64,000 bases of DNA, from the NCBI RefSeq assembly GCF_000243155.2, contig NC_018017.1, forward strand, positions 4,030,001-4,094,000, in the 5' to 3' direction. Shown piece by piece: positions 34,254 through 43,363 of the stretch (position 1 is its first letter; every line of letters begins with the position of its first letter). The position numbers and the translations under genes are program-made. This DNA comes from Desulfitobacterium dehalogenans ATCC 51507. Its GTDB lineage: Bacteria; Bacillota; Desulfitobacteriia; Desulfitobacteriales; Desulfitobacteriaceae. The notes under the pieces were generated by a model. That model ran no database searches and was not told where the DNA came from. It worked only from the letters and a program-made list of their open reading frames with translations.

Positions 34254-34589
34254 CTATTCTTTCTTGAACATCCCTTCAATTTTATCCTTATATTTTTCGG
34301 CTTTGCCTTCTAACTTATCCGCAATTTCTTCGGCCTTATCTTCCACTACATCCTTTAATTCTTCAGCACGTTCCATCATATCTCCCAATTTATCTTCGAT
34401 GTAATCTTTAATTTCTTCCGCCCGTCCTGCTATAACCCCGGCTTTGTCTTCGGCTAAATCTTTAATTCCTTCAACCTTTTGCTTTACCTCAGGTTTATCC
34501 AAAAGTTCCTCTGTCTTTTTCACTGCACCGTCGATGCGCTCTTTCGCTGCATCGACTACTTTATTCAGATTATCCTTTAAATGATCCAT
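34254..34589 (-). CDS. Amphipathic helical (LEA/YtxH-like) stress protein
   Basis: 111 residues, very rich in Lys, Glu, Asp and Ala, without Cys or Trp. The sequence is a run of 11-residue-like amphipathic helical repeats (AEEIKDYIEDKLGDMMERAE, then EDKAEEIADKLEGKAEKYKD). Such low-complexity proteins resemble LEA/apolipoprotein-like and YtxH-type stress proteins; similarity is compositional, so no firm family claim. It has no signal peptide or membrane segment. A GGGGGATAAAG ribosome site precedes the ATG. It is divergent from the YeiH gene and cotranscribed with nothing visible. Confidence 0.7.
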   Translation of the reverse strand: MDHLKDNLNKVVDAAKERIDGAVKKTEELLDKPEVKQKVEGIKDLAEDKAGVIAGRAEEIKDYIEDKLGDMMERAEELKDVVEDKAEEIADKLEGKAEKYKDKIEGMFKKE

Positions 34590-34690
34590 CTTTATCCCCC
34601 TTTTCTCGCTTTAACTTTTTACCCTTATTACTATAAATATTCCACTTTTTCGCAATTATAGCATATCCCTTCCCCTTGCAACAACTCTTG

Positions 34691-34719
34691 TTGACGATAT
34701 CGAATGAACATGTGACAAT
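34691..34719 (+). promoter_or_regulatory. Putative sigma-A promoter of the first YeiH gene
   Basis: TTGACG (34691-34696), 17-bp spacer, GACAAT (34714-34719). Unlike the paralogue downstream, no sigma-54 element is visible here. Confidence 0.35.
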
Positions 34720-34756
34720 AGGAATAAATAGCTTGAAAGAGGAGAGGGATCAACCA

Positions 34757-36109
34757 TTGGGCTATGTATCTACAACAAAAAAATCCACGACTCCTTCGGG
34801 CGGCTGGTCCGATCTTTGGAAACAAGAGGATTATTGGGCCATGTGGCTGGGTCTGACGATCGTACTGCTGGCTATCTTATTTTGGAGTACCGGCAATAAT
34901 TTCATGAATTGGATTGTCCTGAAAATACCCGACTACAGTGATTATCATACCGGACTGAATTATATCTTCGATCATAAAAGCTCCCTTTTCGTACTTTATC
35001 TGTTTTTGCTCGTTTTATGTTCAATTGCTATAAAAGCCCTAACCGGAGAAGTCAAGGGCTTCTTAGTAGGTTTTACCTTTCTTTTTTTATTAAGTATTTT
35101 GGTTTCCTTTTTAGGCTCCTGGGATATCATGAAACGCTATAATATTGAGACTCCCCTTCTGGCCCTTTTGGCAGGGCTGTTAATCAGCAACTTTTTACGG
35201 ATTCCCTACTGGCTGAGTGCCGCTCTGCAGACTCAGTTTTATGTCAAGTTAGGCATTGTGCTGATGGGTGCTTCCTTGCCTTTTACCCTGATTATTCAAG
35301 CCGGTTCAACCGCCTTCGCCCAAGCCACCATTATTGCTGTGGCAACCTTCCTCACCATTTACTGGACGGGTACGCGGTTTTTGGGTCTCGATAAACGATT
35401 CGCAGCAACCTTGGCAGCAGGAGGCTCCATCTGCGGTGTCTCTGCCTCCATCGCCATTGGGGGTGCGGTAAAAGCAGAAAAGCAGCATGTGTCCATTGCC
35501 ATCTCCGTAATTATTCTTTTTTCCATTATCATGATTTTCATCCTGCCTTTAGCCATTAAAGCTTTGAATGTTCTTCCTGGGCCGGCGGGAGCTTGGATTG
35601 GTACGGCAGAGTTTGCCGATGCTCCGGGGATGGCTGCAGCCGCTGCCATCAATGAACAAGCTATTAAAACCTTTACCCTGATGAAGGTGGTCGGCCGTGA
35701 CATGTTTATTGGCATCTGGTGCTTTATCATGGCTCTCACATCCGTCACACGCTGGGAAAAACGCTATTCCGGAACCAGCCCCAATGCACTGGATATCTGG
35801 TTTCGCTTTCCGAAATTTGTTTTGGGGTTTATTATCGCCTCGATTATCATTACGATTTTAGCCGCTTCGGCTGATGCCGTTACTTCAAAAGCCATTGACA
35901 GTCATATTATCAACCCGATTATTGAATTGCGAAATTGGGCCTTTATTCTTACCTTTCTTTCCATTGGGCTGTCCAGTCGTATAAAAGAGCTGGCTTCAGT
36001 AGGCTGGAAGCCCTTTGCTGCTTTTTCTGCAGGGGTTTTAGTCAATATCCCCTTGGGTTACCTCTTATCGGTGGTCATTATGGGCAACTATTGGACAACG
36101 ATCAAGTAA
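34757..36109 (+). CDS. YeiH-family (UPF0324) putative sulfate/sulfite exporter, first copy
   Basis: 450 residues from TTG at 34757, preceded by AGAGGAGAGGG. A cytoplasmic N-tail with SGGWSDLWKQEDYW is followed by about 11 transmembrane helices. Family core segments are GIVLMGASLPFTLI, GGSICGVSASIAIGGAV and the AEFADAPGMAAAAAINEQA stretch. YeiH-type proteins are annotated as putative sulfate exporters; direct transport data are scant. In a sulfite-producing or sulfite-respiring cell, export of sulfite or sulfate is plausible. It is 70% or so similar by eye to the copy at 36822, so the pair arose by duplication. A 121-residue protein gene follows 72 bp later. Confidence 0.85.
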   Translation: MGYVSTTKKSTTPSGGWSDLWKQEDYWAMWLGLTIVLLAILFWSTGNNFMNWIVLKIPDYSDYHTGLNYIFDHKSSLFVLYLFLLVLCSIAIKALTGEVKGFLVGFTFLFLLSILVSFLGSWDIMKRYNIETPLLALLAGLLISNFLRIPYWLSAALQTQFYVKLGIVLMGASLPFTLIIQAGSTAFAQATIIAVATFLTIYWTGTRFLGLDKRFAATLAAGGSICGVSASIAIGGAVKAEKQHVSIAISVIILFSIIMIFILPLAIKALNVLPGPAGAWIGTAEFADAPGMAAAAAINEQAIKTFTLMKVVGRDMFIGIWCFIMALTSVTRWEKRYSGTSPNALDIWFRFPKFVLGFIIASIIITILAASADAVTSKAIDSHIINPIIELRNWAFILTFLSIGLSSRIKELASVGWKPFAAFSAGVLVNIPLGYLLSVVIMGNYWTTIK

Positions 36110-36181
36110 CTATCGGCAAAACTGTCACCTTGGCTTGCAACGCCTTGTGGCTAGTTTATATAAAGTAAGGAGAGTAAAAAC

Positions 36182-36547
36182 ATGCACCCAGATAATGAAA
36201 CCTGCGTACAAAGGGCTCGATTCTTTTTCTATTTTTCTGAAAAAACCTGGGAACCTGGAGAAAAGCCTCCCTTAGAAGACATCCTGAAAAGCAAGAAGAT
36301 CAGCCCGCAAGCTGTCCGCAATTTAAAGGACTTTTTGTCTATCCGATTAGAGCGGATTGCTACTATGTTGGAGCTTCTGACGGAAGCTCATGACGATTGG
36401 GCCATGACGGGCAAAAAGGAGTATATCCTTTTGGAAACGGAAACTTATGATTTTAATCATGCTCTCAAACTCCTTAAAGATCATGGCTTTAAGGACACTG
36501 AATTTGTCCTTAAAGTGGAATATACCCGCAAATGGGGCGTCCTGTAA
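36182..36547 (+). CDS. Uncharacterised 121-residue cytoplasmic protein
   Basis: No family recognised. ATG at 36182 follows AAGGAGAG. The protein is soluble, helical and has a C-terminal strand (FVLKVEYTRKWGVL). There is no metal or nucleotide motif; a single Cys lies near the N-terminus. It sits between the two YeiH genes and ends at a strong terminator, so it probably shares the first YeiH transcript. Confidence 0.7.
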   Translation: MHPDNETCVQRARFFFYFSEKTWEPGEKPPLEDILKSKKISPQAVRNLKDFLSIRLERIATMLELLTEAHDDWAMTGKKEYILLETETYDFNHALKLLKDHGFKDTEFVLKVEYTRKWGVL

Positions 36548-36560
36548 CCTGACATTATGT

Positions 36561-36601
36561 CCGGACAATTTGTCACAACCAGACAAATTGTCCGGTTTTT
36601 T
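36561..36601 (+). terminator. Terminator between the first YeiH unit and the second
   Basis: Perfect 14-bp stem CCGGACAATTTGTC / GACAAATTGTCCGG with a 7-base loop and TTTTTTT. As a long inverted repeat about 75-110 bp before the sigma-54 promoter it might also be read as an activator site, but the T-run favours a terminator. Confidence 0.85.
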
Positions 36602-36671
36602 TATTATCTCCCCGGCTTTGTTAAGAACCCCGAATCCCTTTATTTAAGCTAGAATTCACAAGAGCAAACCG

Positions 36672-36688
36672 TTGGCATAAGAATTGCT
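36672..36688 (+). promoter_or_regulatory. Sigma-54 (RpoN) promoter before the second YeiH gene
   Basis: TTGGCATAAGAATTGCT fits TGGCAC-N5-TTGC with one mismatch (TGGCAT), with the invariant -24 GG and -12 GC at exact spacing. A sigma-54 activator is encoded two genes downstream. Confidence 0.75.
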
Positions 36689-36749
36689 TATAAATTAGTT
36701 TACGAAATCAAATAGTACCTAAACAAATACGACAAAAGGAGATGACACT

Positions 36750-36770
36750 ATGTTTTATTCCTCAAGCTGA
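36750..36770 (+). CDS. Possible six-codon leader peptide (MFYSSS)
   Basis: AAAAGGAGATGACACT precedes ATG at 36750, a strong ribosome site, and six codons later there is TGA. It lies in the 5' leader of the second YeiH message, 51 bp before that start. It may regulate translation or be incidental. Confidence 0.3.
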   Translation: MFYSSS

Positions 36771-36821
36771 ACCCAGTCTTTGGGCAACCTGGTCTAAAAA
36801 CTACTTTTGGAGGGTATTAAG

Positions 36822-38171
36822 ATGGCACAAGTTGAAACAAATAAACCAACCTCTCCTTCCGGAGGCTGGTCCGATCTTTGGAAAAAGGAAGACTATTGGG
36901 CAGTCTGGCTTGGTTTAGGGGTAGTCTTAGTTGCGATTTTGCTCTGGTCCACAGGCAGTACCGCTATGAAATGGATGGCCATCAGTGTACCGAGCTATTC
37001 GGAATTCAGCAAAGCAGCAAGTTATGTCAGCACTCATGTCAGCGGAATTATCGGTCTCTACCTACTGTTTATCGTCCTCTTCTCCATCGCCGTGAAAATT
37101 CTGGGCCATAAACTAAGCCAGTTTATTCCGGGATTTACGATCGTCTTTATCATGAGTCTCGCGGTCACCGTGTTGGGGTCCTGGGATGTCATGAAAAAGT
37201 TCAACCTGGAAGCTCCCCTTCTCGCTCTTGCCGTTGGACTGATTATCGGTAACTTTATTAAGCTTCCCAAATTTATGGATGCTTCCTTGCGGACGGAGTT
37301 CTTTGTTAAAACCGGGATTGTACTCATGGGCGCCACCCTTCCTTTCACATTAATTCTCCAATCCGGTCCGGTGGCTTTTCTTCAGGCAACCATTATTGCT
37401 GTCACCACTTATCTGACCATTTACTGGGCTGGAACCCGCCTCTTTGGCTTAGATAACCGTTTTTCCGCTACTTTGGCTGCCGGCGGCTCTATCTGCGGCG
37501 TATCCGCTTCCATTGCCATCGGGGGTTCCGTTAAGGCTGAAAAGCAGCATGTTTCCATTGCCATTTCCTTAGTTGTTGTTTGGGCCATTGTCATGATCTT
37601 TGCTCTTCCCATGTTTATTAAGGCCTTTAACATTCCTCCCGGTCCCGCCGGAGCCTGGATTGGAACTTCTGAATTTGCCGATGCGGCAGGAATGGCTGCG
37701 GCAGCCTCCATTAACGAACAAGCCATCAAAACCTTTACTCTCATGAAGGTCGTGGGACGGGATATGTTCGTTGGCATCTGGTGTTTCATCATGGCTTTCA
37801 TCTCGATCACCAAATGGGAAAAACGCGAGGATGGAACCAAACCGAATGCCGGTGAAATTTGGACTCGCTTCCCCAAATTTGTCTTAGGCTTTTTTGTCGC
37901 TTCCATTATTATCACCGCCTTGGTAGCAGGAGTGGATGCCCCTACTTCAAAGGAAATCTCTGCGCAGGTTATTGGTCCCATCAAGGAGTTAAGAAACTGG
38001 GCCTTCATCTTCACCTTCCTTTCTATCGGTTTAACCACTCGCTTCAAAGACCTCACTTCCGTTGGCTGGAAACCTTTTGCCGCGTTTACCACAGGGGTTT
38101 TAGTGAATGTACCTCTCGGTTACATCCTCTCGGTCATCGTGATGGGCAACTACTGGACAATGGTTCAATAA
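36822..38171 (+). CDS. YeiH-family putative sulfate/sulfite exporter, second copy
   Basis: 449 residues from ATG at 36822 with TTGGAGGGTATTAAG before it; a start five codons upstream would include that site. Same plan as the first copy: SGGWSDLWKKEDYW, GIVLMGATLPFTLI, GGSICGVSASIAIGGSV, SEFADAAGMAAAASINEQA. It differs from the first mainly in the extracytoplasmic loops of the first third. It is preceded by a sigma-54 promoter and followed by a terminator, then by a sensor kinase and sigma-54 activator. So this copy appears inducible, whereas the first is probably constitutive. Substrate unproven. Confidence 0.87.
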   Translation: MAQVETNKPTSPSGGWSDLWKKEDYWAVWLGLGVVLVAILLWSTGSTAMKWMAISVPSYSEFSKAASYVSTHVSGIIGLYLLFIVLFSIAVKILGHKLSQFIPGFTIVFIMSLAVTVLGSWDVMKKFNLEAPLLALAVGLIIGNFIKLPKFMDASLRTEFFVKTGIVLMGATLPFTLILQSGPVAFLQATIIAVTTYLTIYWAGTRLFGLDNRFSATLAAGGSICGVSASIAIGGSVKAEKQHVSIAISLVVVWAIVMIFALPMFIKAFNIPPGPAGAWIGTSEFADAAGMAAAASINEQAIKTFTLMKVVGRDMFVGIWCFIMAFISITKWEKREDGTKPNAGEIWTRFPKFVLGFFVASIIITALVAGVDAPTSKEISAQVIGPIKELRNWAFIFTFLSIGLTTRFKDLTSVGWKPFAAFTTGVLVNVPLGYILSVIVMGNYWTMVQ

Positions 38172-38209
38172 GGTTCATCGCCATGCCCAGCGCGGCGCAC
38201 CCCATCAAG

Positions 38210-38240
38210 AAAAAGCCTTCCACAACCGGGAAGGCTTTTT
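38210..38240 (+). terminator. Terminator after the second YeiH gene
   Basis: AAAAAGCCTTCC / GGGAAGGCTTTTT with a 6-base loop. Confidence 0.9.
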
Positions 38241-38358
38241 CTCATAACTGGACTCAAAAAAATTTCGACATGAACATTAAAGGGTTGTATTATATACTGG
38301 AAGAAGCTTAAGCATGATTTTATGGTGATGATGAAAGCATTGGGATGGAGGCCAAACC

Positions 38359-40500
38359 TTGAAAGAAAATTCAATTCCCTGGTGGATGCGTATAAAAGTA
38401 CATTTTCTCTTGTTTGGGATCGCCATGTCGATTCTTCCTCTGTTTTTTCTGGGCTATTTAGGTTTTACATCCGTACGGCAGAATCTTCAGATGGATATTT
38501 ATGAGCAAAACTTTGACCAAGTCTCCGTACTTGCCCGGGAAATTCAGGATGCCATCGCCACTATCGAAAATAGCTTAACTTTTACGAAGACAACTACTGT
38601 TCAGGCCTTGACGGGAAGCGATGAAGCATCACGTCAGTTGATTTTGGAAACCTTGTTGCAGAAAGAACCTTCTCTTAAAGAGCTTAAGGTTTATGATGCC
38701 AACTTTAGAAGCATAGCTCAAATCAATCGTCAGGCAAGTGCTCCGCCGAATTCATCAACCAACGCCCCTGAACCTATCCTCTCTTCAGAACGTCTCTCTC
38801 CTATAAGTGACCTGTACTTTTCCCAGGAAGGCCAACCTGAAATCCGCCTTACTGTGACCATTCAAGACCCTATGGATGGAAAATTCCTGGGGCATCTGCA
38901 GGGAACCATCGAACTAACAACTATGATCAACCGCTATTTTAATTTTCATTTAGATGAAGGAAAGTATGTCTTCTTAGTTGATCGGTCCGGAACATTGATA
39001 GGCCAAACAGATTCCGATCTTCATTTCCATGAGGAAGACCTTCGTCAGGCTCCTGCCGTCCAAAGTTTCATGGCAGGAGAGCTTTTTTCCACTGGGAGCG
39101 AGTATAAAAATTATGCCGGCGTGAACGTTATTGGCGCCTTTGCTTCTATGGATACCCTCAACTGGGGGGTATTTATCGAACAGCCTGCTCACGAAGCCAA
39201 TAAACCCATCTTTGAGTTGGCCCTTCGCCTCATTATGATTGCCGTCTTAATCATGGTCCTGGTGATGATTATCAGCATTTCCTTTGGCTTAAAAGTCGTT
39301 CATCCCATTGAGAATCTTGAATCTCAAGTCAGGCGAATTATCCAGACCGGCGACTTGGAATCCCATATCCCCATTGAGAGCTGGGATGAAATCGGCAGAC
39401 TGGTAAAATCCTTTAACCAGCTGCTCAATTCCTTAGATCAAAAGAATGAAAATTTAAAGAACGAGAAAGAACTCTTGACCACCGTCGTAGATGGAGTCGG
39501 CGCCGGAATGGTGCTGTTGGATTCGGAAAGAAAAATACTCTGGTGGAATGCGAAGTTTGCCCAGTGGTTTGGTCAGCAGTTCGCCCATCTCCCCTGTGAG
39601 CAGGTCATTGCCGGACAAGGAACAGAGGGTATTCTCCTGGAAAACGGCCGGACCATCTCTGTCTTTCTCCATGAGGAACGCCGGCATTTTCGTCAGATGT
39701 ACTATGAACTGTCCCCGGATAATCCTGAGAATGCGGCTTATCTCCTGCTTCTTGATGACGTGACTCAGGAAGTGGAAATGGAGGCCCGCATGATTGAGAC
39801 GGATAAGATGGCTGCCATCGGACTCTTAGCCTCGGGGGTAGCTCATGAAATTAACAACCCCTTAGCTGTCGTTGCCGCCTATAGTGAGGATTTACTTGAA
39901 CGTTTAGACGAAGAGGATTCCGGCCCCAGCCAAGAAGAGATTAAGCTGGGCTTTGACACGGTCTTGGAGCAAATTGTCCGCTGCAAGCAAATCACCGATG
40001 GTTTGCTGGGTTTTGCCCGCAAACGCGATTCAGGCAGTGACCTCATTGATCTTGGGATAGCCAGCGCTCAGACTCTGGGACTTTTGGAGCATAAAGCCAA
40101 ACAAAAACATCTTCACATTCAATTTCATTCAGAAAACAGTCTCTTCGTCCTGGGCAATGAAAACGAATGGCAGCAAGTCGTGCTCAACCTGGTGACCAAT
40201 GCACTGGATGCTTCTTCCGAAGGAAAAGCCATCGATGTCCGGGGGTACCGGGAGGGCAATACAATACAGTTTATCATCCAAGATTATGGAGAAGGCATTC
40301 CTCAGGACCATCTCAAAAAAGCCCTTGATCCGTTTTTTACCACCAAATCCCCAGGCCAGGGCACAGGCTTAGGTTTATACGTGAGTTATGGAATTATTGT
40401 CAAAATGCATGGTGAAATGGCCCTAGAAAGTACGGAAGGACAGGGCACTAAGGTGAAAATTTCCTTGCCCTTCCATGAAGCAGGAGAACAAAGCTCATGA
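38359..40500 (+). CDS. Membrane sensor histidine kinase (NtrB/AtoS-like)
   Basis: 713 residues from TTG at 38359, with TGGAGGCCAAACC upstream. TM1 is at about 15-37, an extracytoplasmic Cache-type sensor runs to about 285, TM2 follows at about 290-312, then HAMP. A PAS-like segment (VVDGVGAGMVLLDSERKILWWN) covers about 370-480. The phosphoacceptor is H496 in VAHEINNPLAV, the form typical of NtrB/AtoS kinases, and the ATPase has N and G boxes (VLNLVTNALDA, TKSPGQGTGLGLY). Its stop overlaps the regulator start by 4 bp. It should sense an external solute, perhaps sulfite or another oxyanion carried by the upstream YeiH protein, and phosphorylate the partner. Confidence 0.92.
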   Translation: MKENSIPWWMRIKVHFLLFGIAMSILPLFFLGYLGFTSVRQNLQMDIYEQNFDQVSVLAREIQDAIATIENSLTFTKTTTVQALTGSDEASRQLILETLLQKEPSLKELKVYDANFRSIAQINRQASAPPNSSTNAPEPILSSERLSPISDLYFSQEGQPEIRLTVTIQDPMDGKFLGHLQGTIELTTMINRYFNFHLDEGKYVFLVDRSGTLIGQTDSDLHFHEEDLRQAPAVQSFMAGELFSTGSEYKNYAGVNVIGAFASMDTLNWGVFIEQPAHEANKPIFELALRLIMIAVLIMVLVMIISISFGLKVVHPIENLESQVRRIIQTGDLESHIPIESWDEIGRLVKSFNQLLNSLDQKNENLKNEKELLTTVVDGVGAGMVLLDSERKILWWNAKFAQWFGQQFAHLPCEQVIAGQGTEGILLENGRTISVFLHEERRHFRQMYYELSPDNPENAAYLLLLDDVTQEVEMEARMIETDKMAAIGLLASGVAHEINNPLAVVAAYSEDLLERLDEEDSGPSQEEIKLGFDTVLEQIVRCKQITDGLLGFARKRDSGSDLIDLGIASAQTLGLLEHKAKQKHLHIQFHSENSLFVLGNENEWQQVVLNLVTNALDASSEGKAIDVRGYREGNTIQFIIQDYGEGIPQDHLKKALDPFFTTKSPGQGTGLGLYVSYGIIVKMHGEMALESTEGQGTKVKISLPFHEAGEQSS

Positions 40501-41888
40501 AGCACAGTCAAAAAGTTTTAATCCTCGATGATGAAAACACTTTGCGAACCATTATCGCTCAGCGTTTAAAGCGCAAAGGCTATGACGTCTTGGAGGCCGG
40601 CACGGCCAGTGAAGGGATGGCTTTCCTTAAAGATACTTTAGTCGATGCTGTCTTATTGGATATCAAACTGCCGGATGGTGATGGGCTGACCCTGCTGCCC
40701 AAAATTAAGCAGATCCAAACAGATCTGCAGGTCATTATGCTGACCGGGAACGGGACCATTGAGTCCGCCATTGAAGCCATGAAACTCGGCGCCTATGATT
40801 ACCTGACCAAGCCCTGCAATTTATCAAAGCTTGACATCACTTTGCAAAAAGCCCTGGAAAACCGCAAGCTGTTGATGGAGAATACCGGACTGCGCCAAGT
40901 TGTCAACCGCCAAACTCCAGAGTTAACCATCATTGCGGAAAGTGAAGCCATGACTTCACTCCTGGAGATAACCCATAAAGTTGCTCAGACGGATACCTCT
41001 GTCCTTATCCAAGGAGAGAGTGGTGTCGGCAAGGATCTGATTGCCCAAGCCATCCATTTCTGGAGTTCCAGAGTCAATCGTCCCTACATCCCCGTCAATG
41101 CCGGGGCCATCCCTGAGGCTCTCATCGAAAGCGAACTCTTTGGACACGAAAAAGGCGCCTTTACCGGTGCCGGGACTCAAAAAATCGGCTTAGTGGAAAT
41201 GGCTGACAACGGCACCCTCTTTCTCGATGAAATCGGGGAAATGCCTCTATCTATTCAAGTCAAGCTGCTCCGCTTTTTAGAAAGCGGAGAATTCAGGCGG
41301 GTTGGCGACACCCGGCTGCGACGGGTTGATGTGCGCATTGTGACGGCGACCAATCGCGACCTGTGGCAGGAGATCATTCAGGGAAGGTTTCGTGAGGATC
41401 TCTTTTACCGCTTAAATGGGCTAACCCTCCTGGTTCCTCCTCTGCGGGAACGGCGCCGGGATATCATCCCTCTTGTCAATCACTTCCTGAAAACTCAACG
41501 CAAAGATTTGCTCCATGAGCGGTATATCTTATTGCCGGAGACCCAGGAACAATTGCTGAATTATGATTTCCCTGGCAATATTCGTGAACTCTTCCATCTT
41601 ATCGAGCGCGGCCAAATCTTATCCTCCGACGGCACCATCACCCCCAGTGACATTTGGCCGGAAAAATTGACTCAAGTTCTGAAAGCCCCACCAGCTTTCG
41701 ATTCGAAAGAAGAATTCTTCCGTATCTTTCAGAAGTGCTCCTATCCTTCTTTAGAGGATGTGGAAAAGGCTTTTATCCTGTCTACCCTGAAAAAGGCCAA
41801 AGGACATAAAACTCAAACAGCCAATTTATTGGGAATTAGTGTGCGCAATCTCTATCGCAAACTCCAGGCTTATAATATGAATGAGTAA
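40497..41888 (+). CDS. Sigma-54-dependent response regulator (NtrC/AtoC-like)
   Basis: 463 residues in three domains. The receiver has DDE near the start and phosphorylation site D55 (VLLDIKLPDG), with K in TKPCN. The AAA+ domain has Walker A GESGVGKD, the sigma-54 contact loop GAFTGA and Walker B NGTLFLDEIGEM. The C-terminal Fis-type helix-turn-helix is HKTQTANLLGISVRNLYRKL. It would activate the sigma-54 promoter at 36672 before the second YeiH gene. No sigma-54 element was found before the kinase gene. Confidence 0.94.
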   Translation: MKHSQKVLILDDENTLRTIIAQRLKRKGYDVLEAGTASEGMAFLKDTLVDAVLLDIKLPDGDGLTLLPKIKQIQTDLQVIMLTGNGTIESAIEAMKLGAYDYLTKPCNLSKLDITLQKALENRKLLMENTGLRQVVNRQTPELTIIAESEAMTSLLEITHKVAQTDTSVLIQGESGVGKDLIAQAIHFWSSRVNRPYIPVNAGAIPEALIESELFGHEKGAFTGAGTQKIGLVEMADNGTLFLDEIGEMPLSIQVKLLRFLESGEFRRVGDTRLRRVDVRIVTATNRDLWQEIIQGRFREDLFYRLNGLTLLVPPLRERRRDIIPLVNHFLKTQRKDLLHERYILLPETQEQLLNYDFPGNIRELFHLIERGQILSSDGTITPSDIWPEKLTQVLKAPPAFDSKEEFFRIFQKCSYPSLEDVEKAFILSTLKKAKGHKTQTANLLGISVRNLYRKLQAYNMNE

Positions 41889-41903
41889 AGATACAGCCTT
41901 ATC

Positions 41904-41932
41904 TTGACGATATGACACTCCTGTCATACACT
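41904..41932 (+). promoter_or_regulatory. Sigma-A promoter of the TetR-efflux operon
   Basis: TTGACG (41904-41909), 17-bp spacer, TACACT (41927-41932). The spacer is filled by the first palindromic operator. Confidence 0.6.
41911..41928. promoter_or_regulatory. TetR operator 1
   Basis: Perfect dyad TATGACA-CTCC-TGTCATA inside the promoter spacer. Confidence 0.65.
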
Positions 41933-41934
41933 TA

Positions 41935-41954
41935 AGATGACAACTGTGTCATCT
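41935..41954. promoter_or_regulatory. TetR operator 2
   Basis: Perfect dyad AGATGACA-ACTG-TGTCATCT with the same TGACA half-sites; centre 25 bp from operator 1, over the probable transcription start. Confidence 0.65.
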
Positions 41955-42008
41955 TTTAGAAAAGTCCCTCATATGGAATATAAAGTTATAGAAAGGAGAA
42001 GGATTTCC

Positions 42009-42662
42009 TTGCCTACTCAAACCTTTTTCAATCTGCCTGAAGAAAAAAGGAACCGCATCCTTGAGGCTGCCATCCAGGAATTCGCTGCCTATGCATTTGA
42101 CCAGGCGAGTATTGCCCGCATCATTGAGCAAGCAGGGATTCCCCGGGGAAGCTTTTATCAATATTTTAAAAATCTCAAGGATTTGTATAAGTACATTTTT
42201 AACCTTGCTGTAGAAAAGAAGCTCCAGTATTTTGAGGCCAAAGTCCCTGACCTTCATGGCGATGGCTTTGAATTCTTCTCCACATTACAGAGGCTTTTCA
42301 CGGTAGGCCTGGAGTTTGCTCAGGATCATCCTGAGCTTCTGGCCCTTGGTCATCGCTTTATGAAAGAGACCAACGTCCAACTTCGCGAGGAAGTGATGGC
42401 TGAACAAGCCCCTAAATCCACCAATTTTTACGGAAATATGCTCCAGCGAGGCTTTGAATTAGGACAGCTGGACCCTTCCGTGGATTACTCAACCGCAGTT
42501 TTCTTTATGCATGGTATGAATACAGCTTTGACGGACGCTTACCTGCCTTTAGAGCAAAGCAATCTCAATAATGCCCTCGAAGATAAAACCTATCTGGATA
42601 TCATCAATAAGCTTCTCTATCTCCTTGCTCATGGTTTGAAAAATAAGGAGGTGATACCATGA
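42009..42662 (+). CDS. TetR-family repressor of the efflux operon
   Basis: 217 residues from TTG at 42009, chosen for GAAAGGAGAAGG 7-14 bases before it; the frame is open upstream, over the operators. The N-terminal TetR domain is RNRILEAAIQEFAAYAFDQA, then ASIARIIEQAGIPRGSFYQYF. The rest is the helical ligand domain. It should bind the two TGACA-N4-TGTCA dyads just upstream, repress itself and the three following genes, and release on binding a toxic compound. Stop and the ABC start overlap (ATGA). Confidence 0.92.
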   Translation: MPTQTFFNLPEEKRNRILEAAIQEFAAYAFDQASIARIIEQAGIPRGSFYQYFKNLKDLYKYIFNLAVEKKLQYFEAKVPDLHGDGFEFFSTLQRLFTVGLEFAQDHPELLALGHRFMKETNVQLREEVMAEQAPKSTNFYGNMLQRGFELGQLDPSVDYSTAVFFMHGMNTALTDAYLPLEQSNLNNALEDKTYLDIINKLLYLLAHGLKNKEVIP

Positions 42663-43363
42663 CTCTTTTGCTTGAAGGAAAAGGTATCCGCAAGGTTTAT
42701 CAAACCGGAGAGGTTGAATTGGAGGTCCTGAAAGGGCTGGATTTTCAAATCTTCACCGGTGAATTTATCGTAATCCTTGGTCAAAGCGGGTCCGGGAAAA
42801 CCACCCTTCTTAATATCATTGGCGGCATGACTCCTCCCACCTCAGGGGAACTGTATTACCGCGACGAGCCCTTGCATGACGCAGATGATTCGGGACTGAC
42901 CTTTTATCGGCGTCAAGCCGTTGGTTTTGTCTTTCAGCACTACAATTTGATGCCCAATCTTACAGCCTTTGAAAATATTTGGCTGGCCGCCGAAATCGCT
43001 GAAGACCCCCTGTCTGTGGATGAAGTGCTTCAGGATGTGGGACTGGAACCATGGGCAGAACATTTTCCTTCCCAGCTCTCCGGTGGGCAGCAGCAGCGGG
43101 TGGCCATTGCCCGTGCTATTGTTAAAAACCCTGCCTTGCTTCTTTGTGATGAACCTACCGGGGCTTTGGATATTCAAACGGGTATTCAAGTCTTAAAAGC
43201 TTTACAAAAACTCAACCATGATTACCACAAAACCATTATTATCATTACTCATAATGGGGAAATTGCCAAGATGGCTGATCGTGTGTTTTTTATCAAGGAT
43301 GGGATGTTGGAAAAAATCCAAGTTAATGAGCATCCTCTCCAACCGGAGGAACTTTTATGGTAG
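42659..43363 (+). CDS. ABC transporter ATP-binding subunit (MacB/LolD type)
   Basis: 234 residues. Walker [11 protein letters not shown]-loop FQHYNLM, signature [14 protein letters not shown], Walker [13 protein letters not shown] and H in IITHNGE are all present. It belongs to the MacB/LolD/FtsE class, which power mechanotransmission rather than channel transport. It overlaps the permease by 7 bp and the regulator by 4 bp. Confidence 0.94.
   Translation: MTLLLEGKGIRKVYQTGEVELEVLKGLDFQIFTGEFIVILGQSGSGKTTLLNIIGGMTPPTSGELYYRDEPLHDADDSGLTFYRRQAVGFVFQHYNLMPNLTAFENIWLAAEIAEDPLSVDEVLQDVGLEPWAEHFPSQLSGGQQQRVAIARAIVKNPALLLCDEPTGALDIQTGIQVLKALQKLNHDYHKTIIIITHNGEIAKMADRVFFIKDGMLEKIQVNEHPLQPEELLW

Noticed and set aside
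36561-36601. Inverted repeat as the binding site of the sigma-54 activator
   Set aside because: The T-run and position after the 121-residue gene make terminator the simpler reading; no second copy of the repeat exists before the promoter.
37421-38092. 223-codon frame antisense to the second YeiH gene (and a similar one at 35359-35748)
   Set aside because: Low-complexity, Ala/Met/Lys-rich products typical of shadows of membrane-protein genes; the sense genes are clearly real.
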